From Methanococcus maripaludis C5 (GTDB taxonomy: Archaea; AGJL01; Methanococci; Methanococcales; Methanococcaceae): a stretch of 64,000 bases of DNA. Location of the stretch: positions 1,178,001 through 1,242,000 of the forward strand of contig NC_009135.1 of the NCBI RefSeq assembly GCF_000016125.1. Direction: 5' to 3'. The notes beneath the pieces were generated by a model. The model was not told the DNA's origin, made no database searches, and was given only the letters and a program-made list of their open reading frames with translations. A program made the position numbers and the translations under genes. Shown here piece after piece: positions 21,950-31,821 of the stretch (the stretch's first letter is position 1; the number at the start of each line of letters is the position of its first letter).

Positions 21950-21990
21950 TTTACAAGAATAGCCTTGTCGCCATCACTATATATACCTTA
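21950..21990 (-). promoter_or_regulatory. S-layer gene promoter
   Basis: On the minus strand an eight-base TATATATA (21978-21985) is preceded by GGTAAGG, a BRE-like stretch. Transcription would begin near 21955, giving a leader of about 33 bases with a near-perfect ribosome site. Confidence 0.65.
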
Positions 21991-22094
21991 CCATTTGAAA
22001 CGGTTGCAATAATAGTTTCAGGGAATTAAACTTGGATTTACCGGTTATTTTTAAAAAATAAATTCAAAAAAGTAATTATTTTAAAAAATAAACT

Positions 22095-22112
22095 GTTGCA
22101 AATATTTGCAAC
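22095..22112. promoter_or_regulatory. Perfect 18-bp palindrome upstream of the S-layer promoter
   Basis: GTTGCAAATATTTGCAAC is a perfect inverted repeat. It lies in the 441-base region between the S-layer gene and ABCE1, about 115 bases upstream of the S-layer TATA box. A half site, GGTTGCAA, lies at about 22002-22009. It may be an operator for a dimeric regulator; the rest of the region is AT-rich and shows no gene. Confidence 0.4.
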
Positions 22113-22362
22113 TTTTTTAAAGAATTTTTTAACAACAAAAAATTTTAAAATTCTGCATAATTTAGCATTTTGAAATATGGCCAAATAATATTCGTTAAAT
22201 TCTTTTAAAACCAATTTAACAAAATATTTATAAATTTAAATATTTGACAATATATACAACTATTGACATAATTTACTTCGCTTTATGGTAAAATATCGTA
22301 ATATGCTATTGGAATACCCTGTGAAAAATAAATAAAATAAAAGTATTGTTTTAATTCCCAAG

Positions 22363-24135
22363 TTATTCGTCACTGTAATAATATTCTCCAATTTCCTTTT
22401 GGTAAACGTCTCTTTGACTTCCTTCCTTGTTAACTCTCGGTCTTCCGGTGTCAGGGTCCCTTCTAAAAGTAATTCCCATTTCTTTTAAAAATTTGTTTGC
22501 ACCAGCTCTTTTTTGCAATGGTTCTGAACCAGTTCCGTTTGATCCAGCAATACCGCTAAATACAATAAATCTATCGGAAATATAATCTTGGAACAAGATA
22601 TCGTGATCAACAACAAACATTGCTGCTTCTTTTTCGTCAGCCATTCTTCTAATTACTCGTGAAGTACTTAATCTCTGTTCAACGTCCAAAAACGCTGAAG
22701 GTTCATCTATCAAATACAAATCAGCATCATGACTTAAACATGCGGCAATTGAAACTCTTTGAAGTTCCCCGCCTGAGAGGTCTTTTACAGAGGAATCAAG
22801 TATATTTTCAAGTGCAAGCGGTTTTATTATCTCGGATTTGTAGTATGACGTGTGAATCGCAGTAATTGACATTAATAATTCCTCAACTGTTCCTTCAAAG
22901 TCTGATGAAATGTATTGCGACTTATATGAAACTGTAACGTCTCCAGTAACCTCTCCGGAGTCAGGCGAAATTACTCCTGCAAGAGCTTTTACAAATGTAG
23001 TCTTTCCAATACCATTTGGCCCCAAAATTCCTACGACTTCACCTTGGTAGATTTGACCACCTTTAACGCCTAAGCTGAAATCTCCAAGTTTCTTTGAAAT
23101 ATCGGTATAATCCAAAAGTAAAGGCCTGTTGGTACTGTCTTGAGGGGGCCTTTTTTCAAATACTATCGGGCTTTTTCTAAATCTTATGTTCTCTTCTTTT
23201 AAGAAGCCATCGAGATACGTGTTTATACCAACTCGTGTTCCCCTCGGGTGAGTTACAACCCCATAAGCTGAGGGGATACCATACATTATGTGAATATAAT
23301 CTGAAAGATAGTCTAAAACAATCAAATCGTGTTCTACTGCAACGACTTTTTTGCCTTCAGCAACTTCCCTTATTACTTTTGCAGCACTAAATCTCTGTTT
23401 TACATCAAGCCATGATGTTGGCTCATCAAAATAATAAATATCTCCATCCCTAAGGCATGCTGCTGCAATTGCAACCCTTTGAAGTTCCCCGCCTGAAAGC
23501 TGGTCAAAAGTTCTACCCAATATATTTGAAATTTCAAGAGCATTTATTATTTTTTCAAAATCTCCTTTTTCGTCAACTTTTTTTAGGAGTTCTCCAACTT
23601 TTCCTTTCACAACTTTTGGTAAAACATCCACATATTGGGGTTTGTGGATAGGTTTTATTCCGTTGTTTTTCAATTTTTCAAAGTAATTTTGAAGTTCTGT
23701 TCCTGAAAAATAATCCAGTACTTTTTTCATGTCGGGAGCTTCTGTTAAATTGTTTAAATTTAAAACCATTTCTCCACTGAGTGCCTTGATTATCGTTGAT
23801 TTACCAACACCGTTTGGCCCTAAAAGTCCAGTTACTCCGTCTCTTGGAGTAATCAATCCATATAATCTAAACCTGTTTTGACCGTATGAATGAACAATCC
23901 TGTCATCAGTCAATTCTTCAGGAAGCCCGATAATTTTTATCGCTTCAAATGGACATCTTTTGGTACAGATACCACATCCACTACAAAGTTCCTCTGAAAT
24001 TATTGGTTTTCCTAAATTTTCATCCATTACGATTGTTTCTTCTTCCATCCTAACTCCCGGACAGTATTTCATACATTCCATCGAGCATCTTCGTGGTTGA
24101 CATCTATCATAATCTAAAATCGCCAGTCGTGACAT
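22363..24135 (-). CDS. ABCE1/RNase L inhibitor, ribosome recycling ATPase
   Basis: The 590-residue protein has an N-terminal iron-sulphur domain with two cysteine clusters (CQPRRCSMECMKYCPG; CSGCGICTKRCP), then two ABC ATPase domains with Walker A GPNGVGKST and GPNGIGKTT, and LSGGELQRV signatures in both. ABCE1 splits ribosomes into subunits after termination and is universal in archaea. Length is typical. GGTGA lies four bases before the ATG. Confidence 0.97.
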   Translation of the reverse strand: MSRLAILDYDRCQPRRCSMECMKYCPGVRMEEETIVMDENLGKPIISEELCSGCGICTKRCPFEAIKIIGLPEELTDDRIVHSYGQNRFRLYGLITPRDGVTGLLGPNGVGKSTIIKALSGEMVLNLNNLTEAPDMKKVLDYFSGTELQNYFEKLKNNGIKPIHKPQYVDVLPKVVKGKVGELLKKVDEKGDFEKIINALEISNILGRTFDQLSGGELQRVAIAAACLRDGDIYYFDEPTSWLDVKQRFSAAKVIREVAEGKKVVAVEHDLIVLDYLSDYIHIMYGIPSAYGVVTHPRGTRVGINTYLDGFLKEENIRFRKSPIVFEKRPPQDSTNRPLLLDYTDISKKLGDFSLGVKGGQIYQGEVVGILGPNGIGKTTFVKALAGVISPDSGEVTGDVTVSYKSQYISSDFEGTVEELLMSITAIHTSYYKSEIIKPLALENILDSSVKDLSGGELQRVSIAACLSHDADLYLIDEPSAFLDVEQRLSTSRVIRRMADEKEAAMFVVDHDILFQDYISDRFIVFSGIAGSNGTGSEPLQKRAGANKFLKEMGITFRRDPDTGRPRVNKEGSQRDVYQKEIGEYYYSDE

Positions 24136-24167
24136 AAAATCACCAAATATCCATTTTAATTTATTTT

Positions 24168-24653
24168 TTAGTTTTTCTGTTTCTTTGCGTAATTTATAAG
24201 CCCGCCTTCATCCATTATGTCTTTTGCAGTTCCGGTTGGAATGTGGCAGTCTAGAACCTTGTCCTTTAAAATTACTTTTTTATTTTCGAGATCCAATTCT
24301 ATTAAATCTCCATCTTTCACGTGTTTTGATATTCCTTTGCATTCAATTGGAAAAACTCCAAGATTAATACAATTTCTATAAAATATCCTTGCAAAACTTT
24401 CAACAATTATTGCCTTGATTCCGCAGTATTTTATTGCAATTGGAGCTTGCTCTCTCGAACTTCCGCATCCGAAATTCTCACCTGCTACCAAAAAGTCGCC
24501 TTCTTTGACCATTTCTGGAAAATCTTCATCGATTCCAGCCATACAGTGTGATGCAAGCTCATATTCATCAGTTGTTTTTAAATAAGCGCCAGGAATTATC
24601 GCATCTGTGTCGATGTCATCCCCAAATACGTGCACCTTGCCTGTTATTTTCAT
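24168..24653 (-). CDS. Homoaconitase / 3-isopropylmalate dehydratase small subunit
   Basis: The 161-residue swivel domain of an aconitase-family enzyme shows [18 protein letters not shown] and [14 protein letters not shown]. In archaea the YLxT segment is associated with methanogen homoaconitase (coenzyme B synthesis), and a more hydrophobic residue set with the leucine-pathway enzyme. YLKT therefore favours homoaconitase (HacB), but LeuD cannot be excluded. It needs a large subunit encoded elsewhere. GGTGA lies four bases before the ATG. The gene ends 32 bases upstream of ABCE1. Confidence 0.8.
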   Translation of the reverse strand: MKITGKVHVFGDDIDTDAIIPGAYLKTTDEYELASHCMAGIDEDFPEMVKEGDFLVAGENFGCGSSREQAPIAIKYCGIKAIIVESFARIFYRNCINLGVFPIECKGISKHVKDGDLIELDLENKKVILKDKVLDCHIPTGTAKDIMDEGGLINYAKKQKN

Positions 24654-24822
24654 TATGTCACCATCAATAACTAAAATAAAACCGAATTTTTCCGAATTTA
24701 AATTTTAAAATATGCTAAAAACTGTAACTCTCAAATATTACTTTAATAAACATATAAATTTAACTAATATTTTAAAGATGATTTATCGTAAAAACTAGAA
24801 CTTAAATTTCTGCGGTGTTTTG

Positions 24823-27165
24823 ATGGAAAGCCTGATTGATTTGGACTACAATTCTGAAGATTTATGCATTTATCTCTATTTATTAAATGAAATCATAAAA
24901 GAAAAGGATTTTAAGCCATATTTTTACATAAATTCGACAGATAAAGAACAAATCCTCGAATTTTTAAAAGATTACGAAAAAAAGCATAAATTAGATAGTG
25001 AAATCACCAAAATGATTGAAAAAATCGAGACTGTTAAAAAAATAGTTTTTGATCAAAATTATCAAGAAAAGGAACTCTCAAAAGTCACTGTAAAATATCC
25101 GAATAACGTAAAAACGGTTCGTGAAATATTAATGGAATTTGAAAGACTCTATGAATACGATATTCCATTTATAAGACGTTATATGATTGATAATAAAGTT
25201 ATTCCAACGTCAAACTGGGATTTTGAAAAGAATAAGCTGATGGACAATAAAATTCCAGAATTTAAAACGGTTTCTTTTGATATTGAAGTTTACTGTCATA
25301 AAGAGCCAAATGCAAAAAAAGATCCGATCATAATGGCAAGTTTTAGTTCAAAAGATCAAAATATTGTAGTTTCCACCAAAAAATTCGATCACGACAAATT
25401 AGAATATGTAAAAGATGAAAAAGAACTTATAAAACGAATTATCGAAATTTTGAAAGATTACGACATAATTTACACGTACAATGGAGATAATTTTGATTTT
25501 CCATACCTTAAAAAAAGAGCTGAAGTTTTTGGGCTTGAATTAAAGCTTGGAAAAAACGATGAAAAAATAAAAATCACAAAAGGCGGAATGAATTCTAAGA
25601 GTTATATCCCCGGACGAGTCCATATCGATTTGTACCCAATTGCAAGGCGGCTGTTAAATTTAACAAAATACCGTCTTGAAAATGTAACCGAAGCTCTTTT
25701 TGACGTGAAAAAGGTCGATGTTGGTCATGAAAATATTCCAAAAATGTGGGATAATTTAGATGAAACACTTGTAGAATATTCTTATCAAGATGCATATTAT
25801 ACTCAAAGAATCGGAGAGCAGTTTTTACCTCTTGAAATAATGTTTTCAAGAGTAGTAAATCAGTCGCTCTACGATATCAACCGTATGAGCAGCAGTCAGA
25901 TGGTAGAATACTTACTTTTAAAAAATTCTTATAATAAAGGAGTTATCGCACCAAACCGGCCTTCTGGAAAAGAATATCAAAAAAGAATCAGAAGTTCCTA
26001 TGAGGGGGGCTACGTAAAAGAGCCGATAAAAGGAATTCATGAAGATATCGTTTCAATGGACTTTTTAAGCCTTTATCCTTCAATTATAATGAGCCATAAC
26101 CTAAGCCCTGAAACAATAGACTGTGATTGCTGTAATGATGAGGAAAATGAAGAGATTTTGGGCCATAAATTCTGTAAAAAGAATATCGGGATTATTCCAA
26201 AAACACTTATGGATTTGATAGATAGAAGAAAGAGCGTTAAAAAGATATTAAGAGAAAAAGGTGAAAAAGGAGAATTTGACGAAGAATACCAGATTTTAGA
26301 TTATGAGCAGAGATCCATTAAAGTTCTTGCAAATTCCCACTACGGATACCTCGCATTTCCAATGGCAAGGTGGTATTCAAGAGATTGTGCAGAAATTACC
26401 ACGCACCTTGGACGACAGTACATTCAAAAAACTATCGAAGAAGCAGAAAATTTTGGATTTAAAGTAATTTACGCAGATACCGATGGATTTTATTCCAAAT
26501 GGGCGAATGGCGAAAAACTCACCAACGATGAGCTTTTAGAAAAAACAAAAATATTTTTAAAAAATATTAACGATAAACTGCCTGGAGAAATGGAACTTGA
26601 ATTTGAAGGGTATTTTAAAAGAGGTATTTTTGTAACCAAAAAGAAATACGCCCTTATTGATGAAAATGAAAAAATTACTATAAAAGGGCTCGAAGTTGTA
26701 AGGCGAGACTGGTCAAACGTTTCAAAAAATACTCAAAAAAGCGTATTAAATGCACTTTTAAAAGAAGGTAGCGTTGAAAATGCAAAAAAAGTAATTCAGG
26801 ATACAATTAAAGAATTAAAAGATAGAAAAGTGGATAAAGAAGATTTATTGATTCATACCCAGCTTACAAAACGAATTGAAGACTATAAAACTACGGCCCC
26901 ACATGTTGAAGTTGCAAAGAAAATCTTGAAATCTGGAAATCGTGTAAATACTGGTGACGTTATAAGTTATATTATAACGGGTGGAAACAAATCAATTAGT
27001 GAACGGGCTGAACCGATAGAAACTGCAAAAGATTATGATACGAACTATTATATTGAAAATCAAATTTTACCACCAGTTATACGACTAATGGAAGCTTTGG
27101 GGATCACAAAAGACGAATTAAAAGATTCAAAAAAGCAGTACACACTTCACCATTTTTTAAAGTGA
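24823..27165 (+). CDS. Family B DNA polymerase
   Basis: The 780-residue replicative/repair polymerase has a 3'-5' exonuclease domain ([31 protein letters not shown]) and polymerase motifs A ([16 protein letters not shown]), B ([11 protein letters not shown]) and C (YADTDGFY), followed by KKKYAL. No intein is present. The start is the ATG at 24823 after GGTGT; a TTG directly before it is also in frame. The next gene starts four bases after the stop, so it is probably cotranscribed. Confidence 0.95.
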   Translation: MESLIDLDYNSEDLCIYLYLLNEIIKEKDFKPYFYINSTDKEQILEFLKDYEKKHKLDSEITKMIEKIETVKKIVFDQNYQEKELSKVTVKYPNNVKTVREILMEFERLYEYDIPFIRRYMIDNKVIPTSNWDFEKNKLMDNKIPEFKTVSFDIEVYCHKEPNAKKDPIIMASFSSKDQNIVVSTKKFDHDKLEYVKDEKELIKRIIEILKDYDIIYTYNGDNFDFPYLKKRAEVFGLELKLGKNDEKIKITKGGMNSKSYIPGRVHIDLYPIARRLLNLTKYRLENVTEALFDVKKVDVGHENIPKMWDNLDETLVEYSYQDAYYTQRIGEQFLPLEIMFSRVVNQSLYDINRMSSSQMVEYLLLKNSYNKGVIAPNRPSGKEYQKRIRSSYEGGYVKEPIKGIHEDIVSMDFLSLYPSIIMSHNLSPETIDCDCCNDEENEEILGHKFCKKNIGIIPKTLMDLIDRRKSVKKILREKGEKGEFDEEYQILDYEQRSIKVLANSHYGYLAFPMARWYSRDCAEITTHLGRQYIQKTIEEAENFGFKVIYADTDGFYSKWANGEKLTNDELLEKTKIFLKNINDKLPGEMELEFEGYFKRGIFVTKKKYALIDENEKITIKGLEVVRRDWSNVSKNTQKSVLNALLKEGSVENAKKVIQDTIKELKDRKVDKEDLLIHTQLTKRIEDYKTTAPHVEVAKKILKSGNRVNTGDVISYIITGGNKSISERAEPIETAKDYDTNYYIENQILPPVIRLMEALGITKDELKDSKKQYTLHHFLK

Positions 27166-27169
27166 TTTT

Positions 27170-27493
27170 ATGGAATACGTCAATATTTTTGCATACGGGG
27201 AACTGATGAAAGACAAAAGATTGCTCAAACTTATAAATAGAATTCCTGAAAGAAATTCTGGAAAAATAATTAATTTTGAGAAATTTTTCGATGAAAAAAT
27301 TGGATACTATGGCGTTAGATTAAAAGAAAATTCTTTATTGGATGGAATTATTCTATTTAATATTACTTCAAAAGAACTTGAAATTTTTGACGATTATGAA
27401 GATGATGGAACATATTACTCAAAAAATAAAACTATTTGCTATGATTTAAATGGAAAAGGTTATGAATCATACGTTTACGTGAGATTGGAGTGA
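27170..27493 (+). CDS. Gamma-glutamylcyclotransferase-like protein
   Basis: The 107-residue protein has the N-terminal substrate loop FAYGELMKD, corresponding to the YGxL motif of the AIG2/GGCT fold, and a carboxylate-rich ELEIFDDYEDDGTYY segment containing the expected catalytic Glu. Family members cyclise gamma-glutamyl amines or related compounds; the archaeal substrate is unknown. It starts four bases after the polymerase gene and overlaps the region of the next ribosome site. Confidence 0.75.
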   Translation: MEYVNIFAYGELMKDKRLLKLINRIPERNSGKIINFEKFFDEKIGYYGVRLKENSLLDGIILFNITSKELEIFDDYEDDGTYYSKNKTICYDLNGKGYESYVYVRLE

Positions 27494-27498
27494 AAATT

Positions 27499-28782
27499 AT
27501 GATACTGATAAAAAATGCGTCGTATTATATTGATAATAATTTAAATGTTGATGAAAATTGCGATATTTTAATTGAAAAGACTGAAAATTCTGAAACAAAA
27601 ATAACTGCTGGAAAAAATCTCATTGAAAAACTAAATTTAAATCAGAACGACTTGAAAATAATTTCTGGCGAAAAAAAATGTGCAATGCCCGGGCTTTATA
27701 ATGCACACACCCATATTCCGATGACTCTTTTAAGGGGAATTGCGGATGACATGATCCTTCAAGACTGGTTAAATCAAAAGATATGGCCAAATGAAGCAAA
27801 ATTAAATAATAACGATGTTTACCACGGTTCACTTTTGGGATGCCTTGAAATGCTTCGTTTTGGAGTTACCTCATTTAACGAAATGTACTTCTTTTCTGAA
27901 AAAATATTGAAAGCTACAAAGGAAATCGGCTTAAATGCGCAAATATCTTATCCAATTATCGATTTTGGGACCCCTGAAGAACAAAGTATCGATAAACTCT
28001 TAAATTCTGCGGAATCTTTTGTTAAAAACAATGTTGATGAAAAAAATATAAAAGTTGGAATTGCACCTCATGCACCATACACCTGTTCAGAAGAAACATA
28101 TCAAAAATGTAGTGAAATTTCAAACGATTATAACGTAAATATGCACACACACGTTTCTGAAACACGATACGAAGTGGTTGAACTTGAAAATAAAATTGGA
28201 ATGCGTCCCGTAGAATACCTTGAAAAAATCGGAGTTTTAAATGAAAAATTACATGCAGCACATTGCGTATGGATTACAAAAGATGAAGCAAAAAAACTTG
28301 CGAAAAACAAAACCAAAGTAATTCACTGCCCAACAAGTAACATGAAACTTGCAAGCGGAGGAGTTATGCCTCTTTTTGAACTTTTAGAATATGGTGCAGA
28401 TGTTTCAGTTGGAACTGATGGTCCTGCAAGTAACAATAACTTGGATATTTTCAAAGAAATGAAAATGACATCATTATTACATAAAGCGCATAGATGGGAT
28501 CCAACAGTTGCAGATATTGATACCGTTTTAAAAATGGGAATTAATAGTGAAAGTATTGGAATAAAAAATAAAGATATTATACTGATTGACCTTGATTCAG
28601 CACATTTGAGGCCATTTAATAATATAAAATCAAATATCGTCTATTCTGCATTTGGAAACGATGTTGATACGGTAATTGTCGATGGAAATATTTTACTCGA
28701 GAACAAAAGATATAAATTCTCCGAAACATTCATAAATAATATCTACAAAAATGTACACAAAATGACGGAAAAATTCGAATAG
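27499..28782 (+). CDS. dadD: 5'-deoxyadenosine / S-adenosylhomocysteine deaminase
   Basis: The 427-residue amidohydrolase shows the metal ligands NAHTHIPM (HxH), MHTHVSET and GTDGPASNNN (Asp), and AHCVW. The closest characterised relative I know is the Methanocaldococcus 5'-deoxyadenosine deaminase DadD, which recycles the product of radical SAM enzymes and also acts on methylthioadenosine and S-adenosylhomocysteine. The ATG at 27499 has GGAGTGA at the right distance; a GTG at 27490 overlaps the preceding stop and is less likely. Confidence 0.88.
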   Translation: MILIKNASYYIDNNLNVDENCDILIEKTENSETKITAGKNLIEKLNLNQNDLKIISGEKKCAMPGLYNAHTHIPMTLLRGIADDMILQDWLNQKIWPNEAKLNNNDVYHGSLLGCLEMLRFGVTSFNEMYFFSEKILKATKEIGLNAQISYPIIDFGTPEEQSIDKLLNSAESFVKNNVDEKNIKVGIAPHAPYTCSEETYQKCSEISNDYNVNMHTHVSETRYEVVELENKIGMRPVEYLEKIGVLNEKLHAAHCVWITKDEAKKLAKNKTKVIHCPTSNMKLASGGVMPLFELLEYGADVSVGTDGPASNNNLDIFKEMKMTSLLHKAHRWDPTVADIDTVLKMGINSESIGIKNKDIILIDLDSAHLRPFNNIKSNIVYSAFGNDVDTVIVDGNILLENKRYKFSETFINNIYKNVHKMTEKFE

Positions 28783-28811
28783 ATCGATCAATTTAACATT
28801 CTGGTGACCTA

Positions 28812-29456
28812 ATGATAAAAATTGATATGCATGTGCATACTAACACTTCCAGATGCTCCATGAATTTTATGGAAATGCTGAAGAAAATGTGCGCTAGAAA
28901 ACGTATTGTGCCGATAATTACAGACCACAATGCTATGACGAAAGTCGAATGGGGGATACCTGGAGAAGAAATTGCAACGGAAAAAGGGGAATTTTGCGGA
29001 ATTTTTTTAACTGAAGAAATAAATGAAAAAAACATTTTTGAAGCTGTTGACAAGGTGCATGAACAGGGAGGACTTGTTTATTTACCGCATCCATTTGACT
29101 GGAGAAGAAAGAGGTCTCTTTGTAAATACGGGCCACTTGAAGATCCTGAATTTGTAAAAAATGTTGATATTGTCGAAGTGTATAATAGCAGATGTGTCGA
29201 ACAAAGACCAAACGAAGAAGCTTACTCTTTTGCAGAATCTAAAAACCTCTTAATGGGCGTTGGAAGTGATGCACACTTCCCTTGGGAAGTGGGTAATGCA
29301 TATTTGAATGTTGAAGATTTTAATTTTGATAATCCAAAAGAATTTTTAAAAGTTCTTGAAAAAGCCGATAGAAACGGATTTTACTGTAAAAGATCCCATC
29401 CAAGCAACATGCTCGTATGCAGTAAACTTTCAAAAAGAATTAAAAAAATGATCTGA
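28812..29456 (+). CDS. PHP-domain phosphoesterase
   Basis: The 214-residue protein begins IKIDMHVHTNTSRCS and contains IITDHNAM, LPHPFDWRR and VGSDAHFPWEVG, the metal-binding set of the PHP domain. Such proteins hydrolyse phosphoesters (for example histidinol phosphate or 3',5'-nucleotide bonds); the substrate is not evident. GGTGA lies four bases before the ATG. The RNA ligase follows after five bases, so the two may act in one pathway, perhaps nucleic-acid end processing. Confidence 0.8.
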   Translation: MIKIDMHVHTNTSRCSMNFMEMLKKMCARKRIVPIITDHNAMTKVEWGIPGEEIATEKGEFCGIFLTEEINEKNIFEAVDKVHEQGGLVYLPHPFDWRRKRSLCKYGPLEDPEFVKNVDIVEVYNSRCVEQRPNEEAYSFAESKNLLMGVGSDAHFPWEVGNAYLNVEDFNFDNPKEFLKVLEKADRNGFYCKRSHPSNMLVCSKLSKRIKKMI

Positions 29457-29461
29457 TTGCA

Positions 29462-30646
29462 ATGGACAAAATGTATCTTTCAGAAGATATTCCTAATTTT
29501 GAAGAATTTATTATAAATGCGTCCAAAAGATTGAATATTGATGAAGATACCCTGGAAAATGGATTTAAGAGAAAATTAATTACCAAATATGAATATAACG
29601 GGAAAAAATACCTCTGTTTTAAAAAGAAATTAAAACATATTGAAAGAGGGACTATTCTTTTTTTAAATGATAATTTAGATTTTATCCAAGGTTATCCCAA
29701 AATAAGGCGTGCAATGGTTCTTGAATCAGCTGTTGAAAAATATTTTGACAACAAAATTGCAGTAGAAGAAAAATTAGATGGCTACAATATTAGAATCGTC
29801 AAATTTTACGGAGAAATTATTGCAATTACTCGCGGTGGAAAAATCTGCCCTTTCACAACCAAAAAAGTGAAAAAATATATGAATACTAAATTTTTAGACG
29901 ATTTTCCAGAATTAATGCTCTGCGGTGAAATGGTTGGATTGAATAACCCTTATGTAAGCCACTACTACCCTGAAGCGGATAAAAATCATGAAAACCTCGG
30001 GTTTTACATCTTTGATATAAGAAATAAGGAAACAAATTCTGCTATTTCGATATCTGAAAAGGAAAAACTTTTAGATAAATATGATATTCCATACGTAAAA
30101 CCGATAAAAATCATCGATAGTTCTGATTTTGAAGAATTATGGAATCTTTTAGACGATTTAAATGAAAAACATCGAGAAGGCGTTGTTTTAAAAGATTTGA
30201 AAATGATAAAAAACCCGATAAAGTATACTACCCACAACACGCAATGCGGGGACCTTTCGGTTGCATTTAAATACGTTTACGATCTTGGAATTGATTTTAT
30301 GTTTAGCAGACTTGTAAGAGAGGGCTACCAATCATTTGAAAAATGTGAAAACGAAGAAGAAATAAAAAAACGTTCGCATGACCTCGGGGAATCGATTTTA
30401 ACACCAATGGTTGAAACTATAAAAGAAATTTCAAAAGATGGCCTTGCAAAAGAATGCTTTGAGCTTTATTTTGATTCTGAAGATGATTTTAACGAATTCA
30501 TAAACTACCTTAAAACAATGCACATAAATTTTGCAATTGAAACCAGAGAATATATCAAAAAAGACGTATTTAAGGCTAAAATTTGTAGAATCTACAATTC
30601 AACATCAAATAAGATTAAAAGCCATCTTGAAGGCAATTTATGGTAA
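29462..30646 (+). CDS. ATP-dependent RNA ligase, Pab1020 family
   Basis: The 394-residue protein carries the nucleotidyltransferase motif VEEKLDGYNIRIV (the Lys is adenylated), then ITRGGKICPF, LCGEMVG, LGFYIFDIR, REGVVLKDL and a C-terminal helical dimerisation region. This is the homodimeric archaeal RNA ligase family that circularises single-stranded RNA. It directly follows the PHP gene. It is the last recognisable core gene before the accessory region. Confidence 0.88.
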   Translation: MDKMYLSEDIPNFEEFIINASKRLNIDEDTLENGFKRKLITKYEYNGKKYLCFKKKLKHIERGTILFLNDNLDFIQGYPKIRRAMVLESAVEKYFDNKIAVEEKLDGYNIRIVKFYGEIIAITRGGKICPFTTKKVKKYMNTKFLDDFPELMLCGEMVGLNNPYVSHYYPEADKNHENLGFYIFDIRNKETNSAISISEKEKLLDKYDIPYVKPIKIIDSSDFEELWNLLDDLNEKHREGVVLKDLKMIKNPIKYTTHNTQCGDLSVAFKYVYDLGIDFMFSRLVREGYQSFEKCENEEEIKKRSHDLGESILTPMVETIKEISKDGLAKECFELYFDSEDDFNEFINYLKTMHINFAIETREYIKKDVFKAKICRIYNSTSNKIKSHLEGNLW

Positions 30647-30683
30647 TTTAAATCATTTAGTTTTATTTTAAGCATTGGAAAAG

Positions 30684-30820
30684 GTTAAATATATAGATGC
30701 AATAACTAAACATGTCCGTAGGGACACTCCATGTGAATAATTGTGGTCGTGTGGGGCATATCTTTAATTGTGGTTGGGGAACCTAAAAGTTATATGCCCC
30801 CTAAAACGACTGGCTTTTTT
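30684..30820 (+). ncRNA. Structured non-coding RNA candidate with promoter and T-tract
   Basis: A TATA-like TTAAATATATA (about 30684-30694) precedes a GC-rich island in AT-rich DNA. Four helices can be read directly: GTCC/GGAC at 30714-30725; GTCGT (30746-30750) with ACGAC (30806-30810); inside that GGGGCATAT (30753-30761) with ATATGCCCC (30792-30800); and at the tip GGTT/AACC around a GGGG loop (30772-30783). A T6 tract at 30815-30820 ends it. No open frame crosses it and the next gene is 260 bases away, so a free-standing RNA is more likely than a riboswitch. It does not match any RNA family that I can name. Confidence 0.6.
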
Positions 30821-31082
30821 AACCTAAAATTAAAATTTTGAAAAAATGTTTTCTAGATAATTTAAAAGATCGAGATTTTTTACAGAAATACTTCAAAATA
30901 AATGGGCCTTTCTTGAATTCACGTTACATCGGGCGTTAAATTATTATTCTTTAAGAGTTTATTTATCCTATGAACTGATTTATTAGTATTATTTTCTAAA
31001 TTTCCGATAACTAATGTTTAACATATATTCACTTAAGTTTTTACAATATTTTAACAATTTCAATAGTATCTTGGGGGAAACT

Positions 31083-31316
31083 ATGAAATTTAAAAAATAT
31101 TTAAAAGTATATTTTAAAAAAGATGTATCTTGCTTTCTGTTTTTAGGCGTTATCGCCGTATTTTTACTTACATCAGTTCTCAAGATTAGTTATTCATCAT
31201 TTTGCGACCTGAGTCCATTTTTTATCAATACGATTCCGAACATTGAAACATGTCTTGGAATGCTCATGTCAATGTTGTTTTTGGGAGTAGTAGTCACAGA
31301 ATACCTCTTGAAATAA
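31083..31316 (+). CDS. Small two-helix membrane protein
   Basis: The 77-residue protein has a basic start (MKFKKYLKVYFKKD) and two hydrophobic helices (about 18-36 and 56-74) separated by a loop with two cysteines. GGGGGAA before the ATG at 31083 supports this start over an in-frame start at 31014. Family and function are unknown. It stands alone in a stretch of decayed sequence. Confidence 0.5.
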   Translation: MKFKKYLKVYFKKDVSCFLFLGVIAVFLLTSVLKISYSSFCDLSPFFINTIPNIETCLGMLMSMLFLGVVVTEYLLK

Positions 31317-31345
31317 TCAAATCCTTCTTAGAGTGGCGATAAAAA

Positions 31346-31508
31346 CAACAATCTGTAGCAATGTTACTTACACTAATTGTTGCAATGTTTTTGTTGATTG
31401 CAATATTAACGCAATGTTACAGGTGTTTTGGGAACTGGTATAGAAGGTTATACCTCATTTTTTGCAGGAATTTATAATAGTATTGTGAGTTTATTTGGAT
31501 TATTGTAA
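31346..31508 (+). pseudogene. Decayed small hydrophobic protein gene
   Basis: One frame from 31346 reads QQSVAMLLTLIVAMFLL, a membrane-helix start. After about 31400 the coding signal passes to another frame reading GVLGTGIEGYTSFFAGIYNS and ending at 31508. A single frameshift would join them into a protein of about 55 residues with two hydrophobic segments. The parent family is not recognised. Confidence 0.35.
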
Positions 31509-31545
31509 TTAAAATTTTAAATTGCTCTTTTTAAATTTGATTGAA

Positions 31546-31670
31546 ATGAAAAAGAAGGAAGAAAAATAATAAAAGAATTTGACATAGACCTGCCAGTTTA
31601 TTATTTTGAAGACGGAAAGATGAAAAGTTTCCAGATTATCGGATTTGAGGAAGTTGGAGTTATTGAATAA
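31546..31670 (+). pseudogene. Frameshifted small protein gene
   Basis: An ATG at 31546 opens MKKKEEK and stops at once, but the neighbouring frame continues IIKEFDIDLPVYYFEDGKMK to a stop at 31670. The break falls in an A-rich run (31561-31574). The intact product would have been about 41 residues. Its leader contains the AATTACTCTTTTTAA-like repeat also found at 58.5, 59.3 and 59.7 kb. Confidence 0.35.
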
Positions 31671-31821
31671 AAAAATATCGGTTATTTTGAGTTTTGAAAA
31701 ATCCCCCATACAAAAAACGTTTAAAAAGGATAATAAACGTTGTATAATATGCGTTAAAATATGCAGATTAACGTATTAAACTGGGAATTCATAGCAGTAT
31801 CGCATATAATAAAGGTGAATT

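Noticed and set aside
30684-30820. Archaeal SECIS element
   Set aside because: The upstream gene is an RNA ligase with no in-frame TGA, and the characteristic GAA/A internal loop is not visible.
31346-31400. Type IV pilin (class III signal peptide) start
   Set aside because: The sequence QQSVAMLLTL lacks the preceding basic-Gly processing site and the conserved Glu, and the frame is broken.
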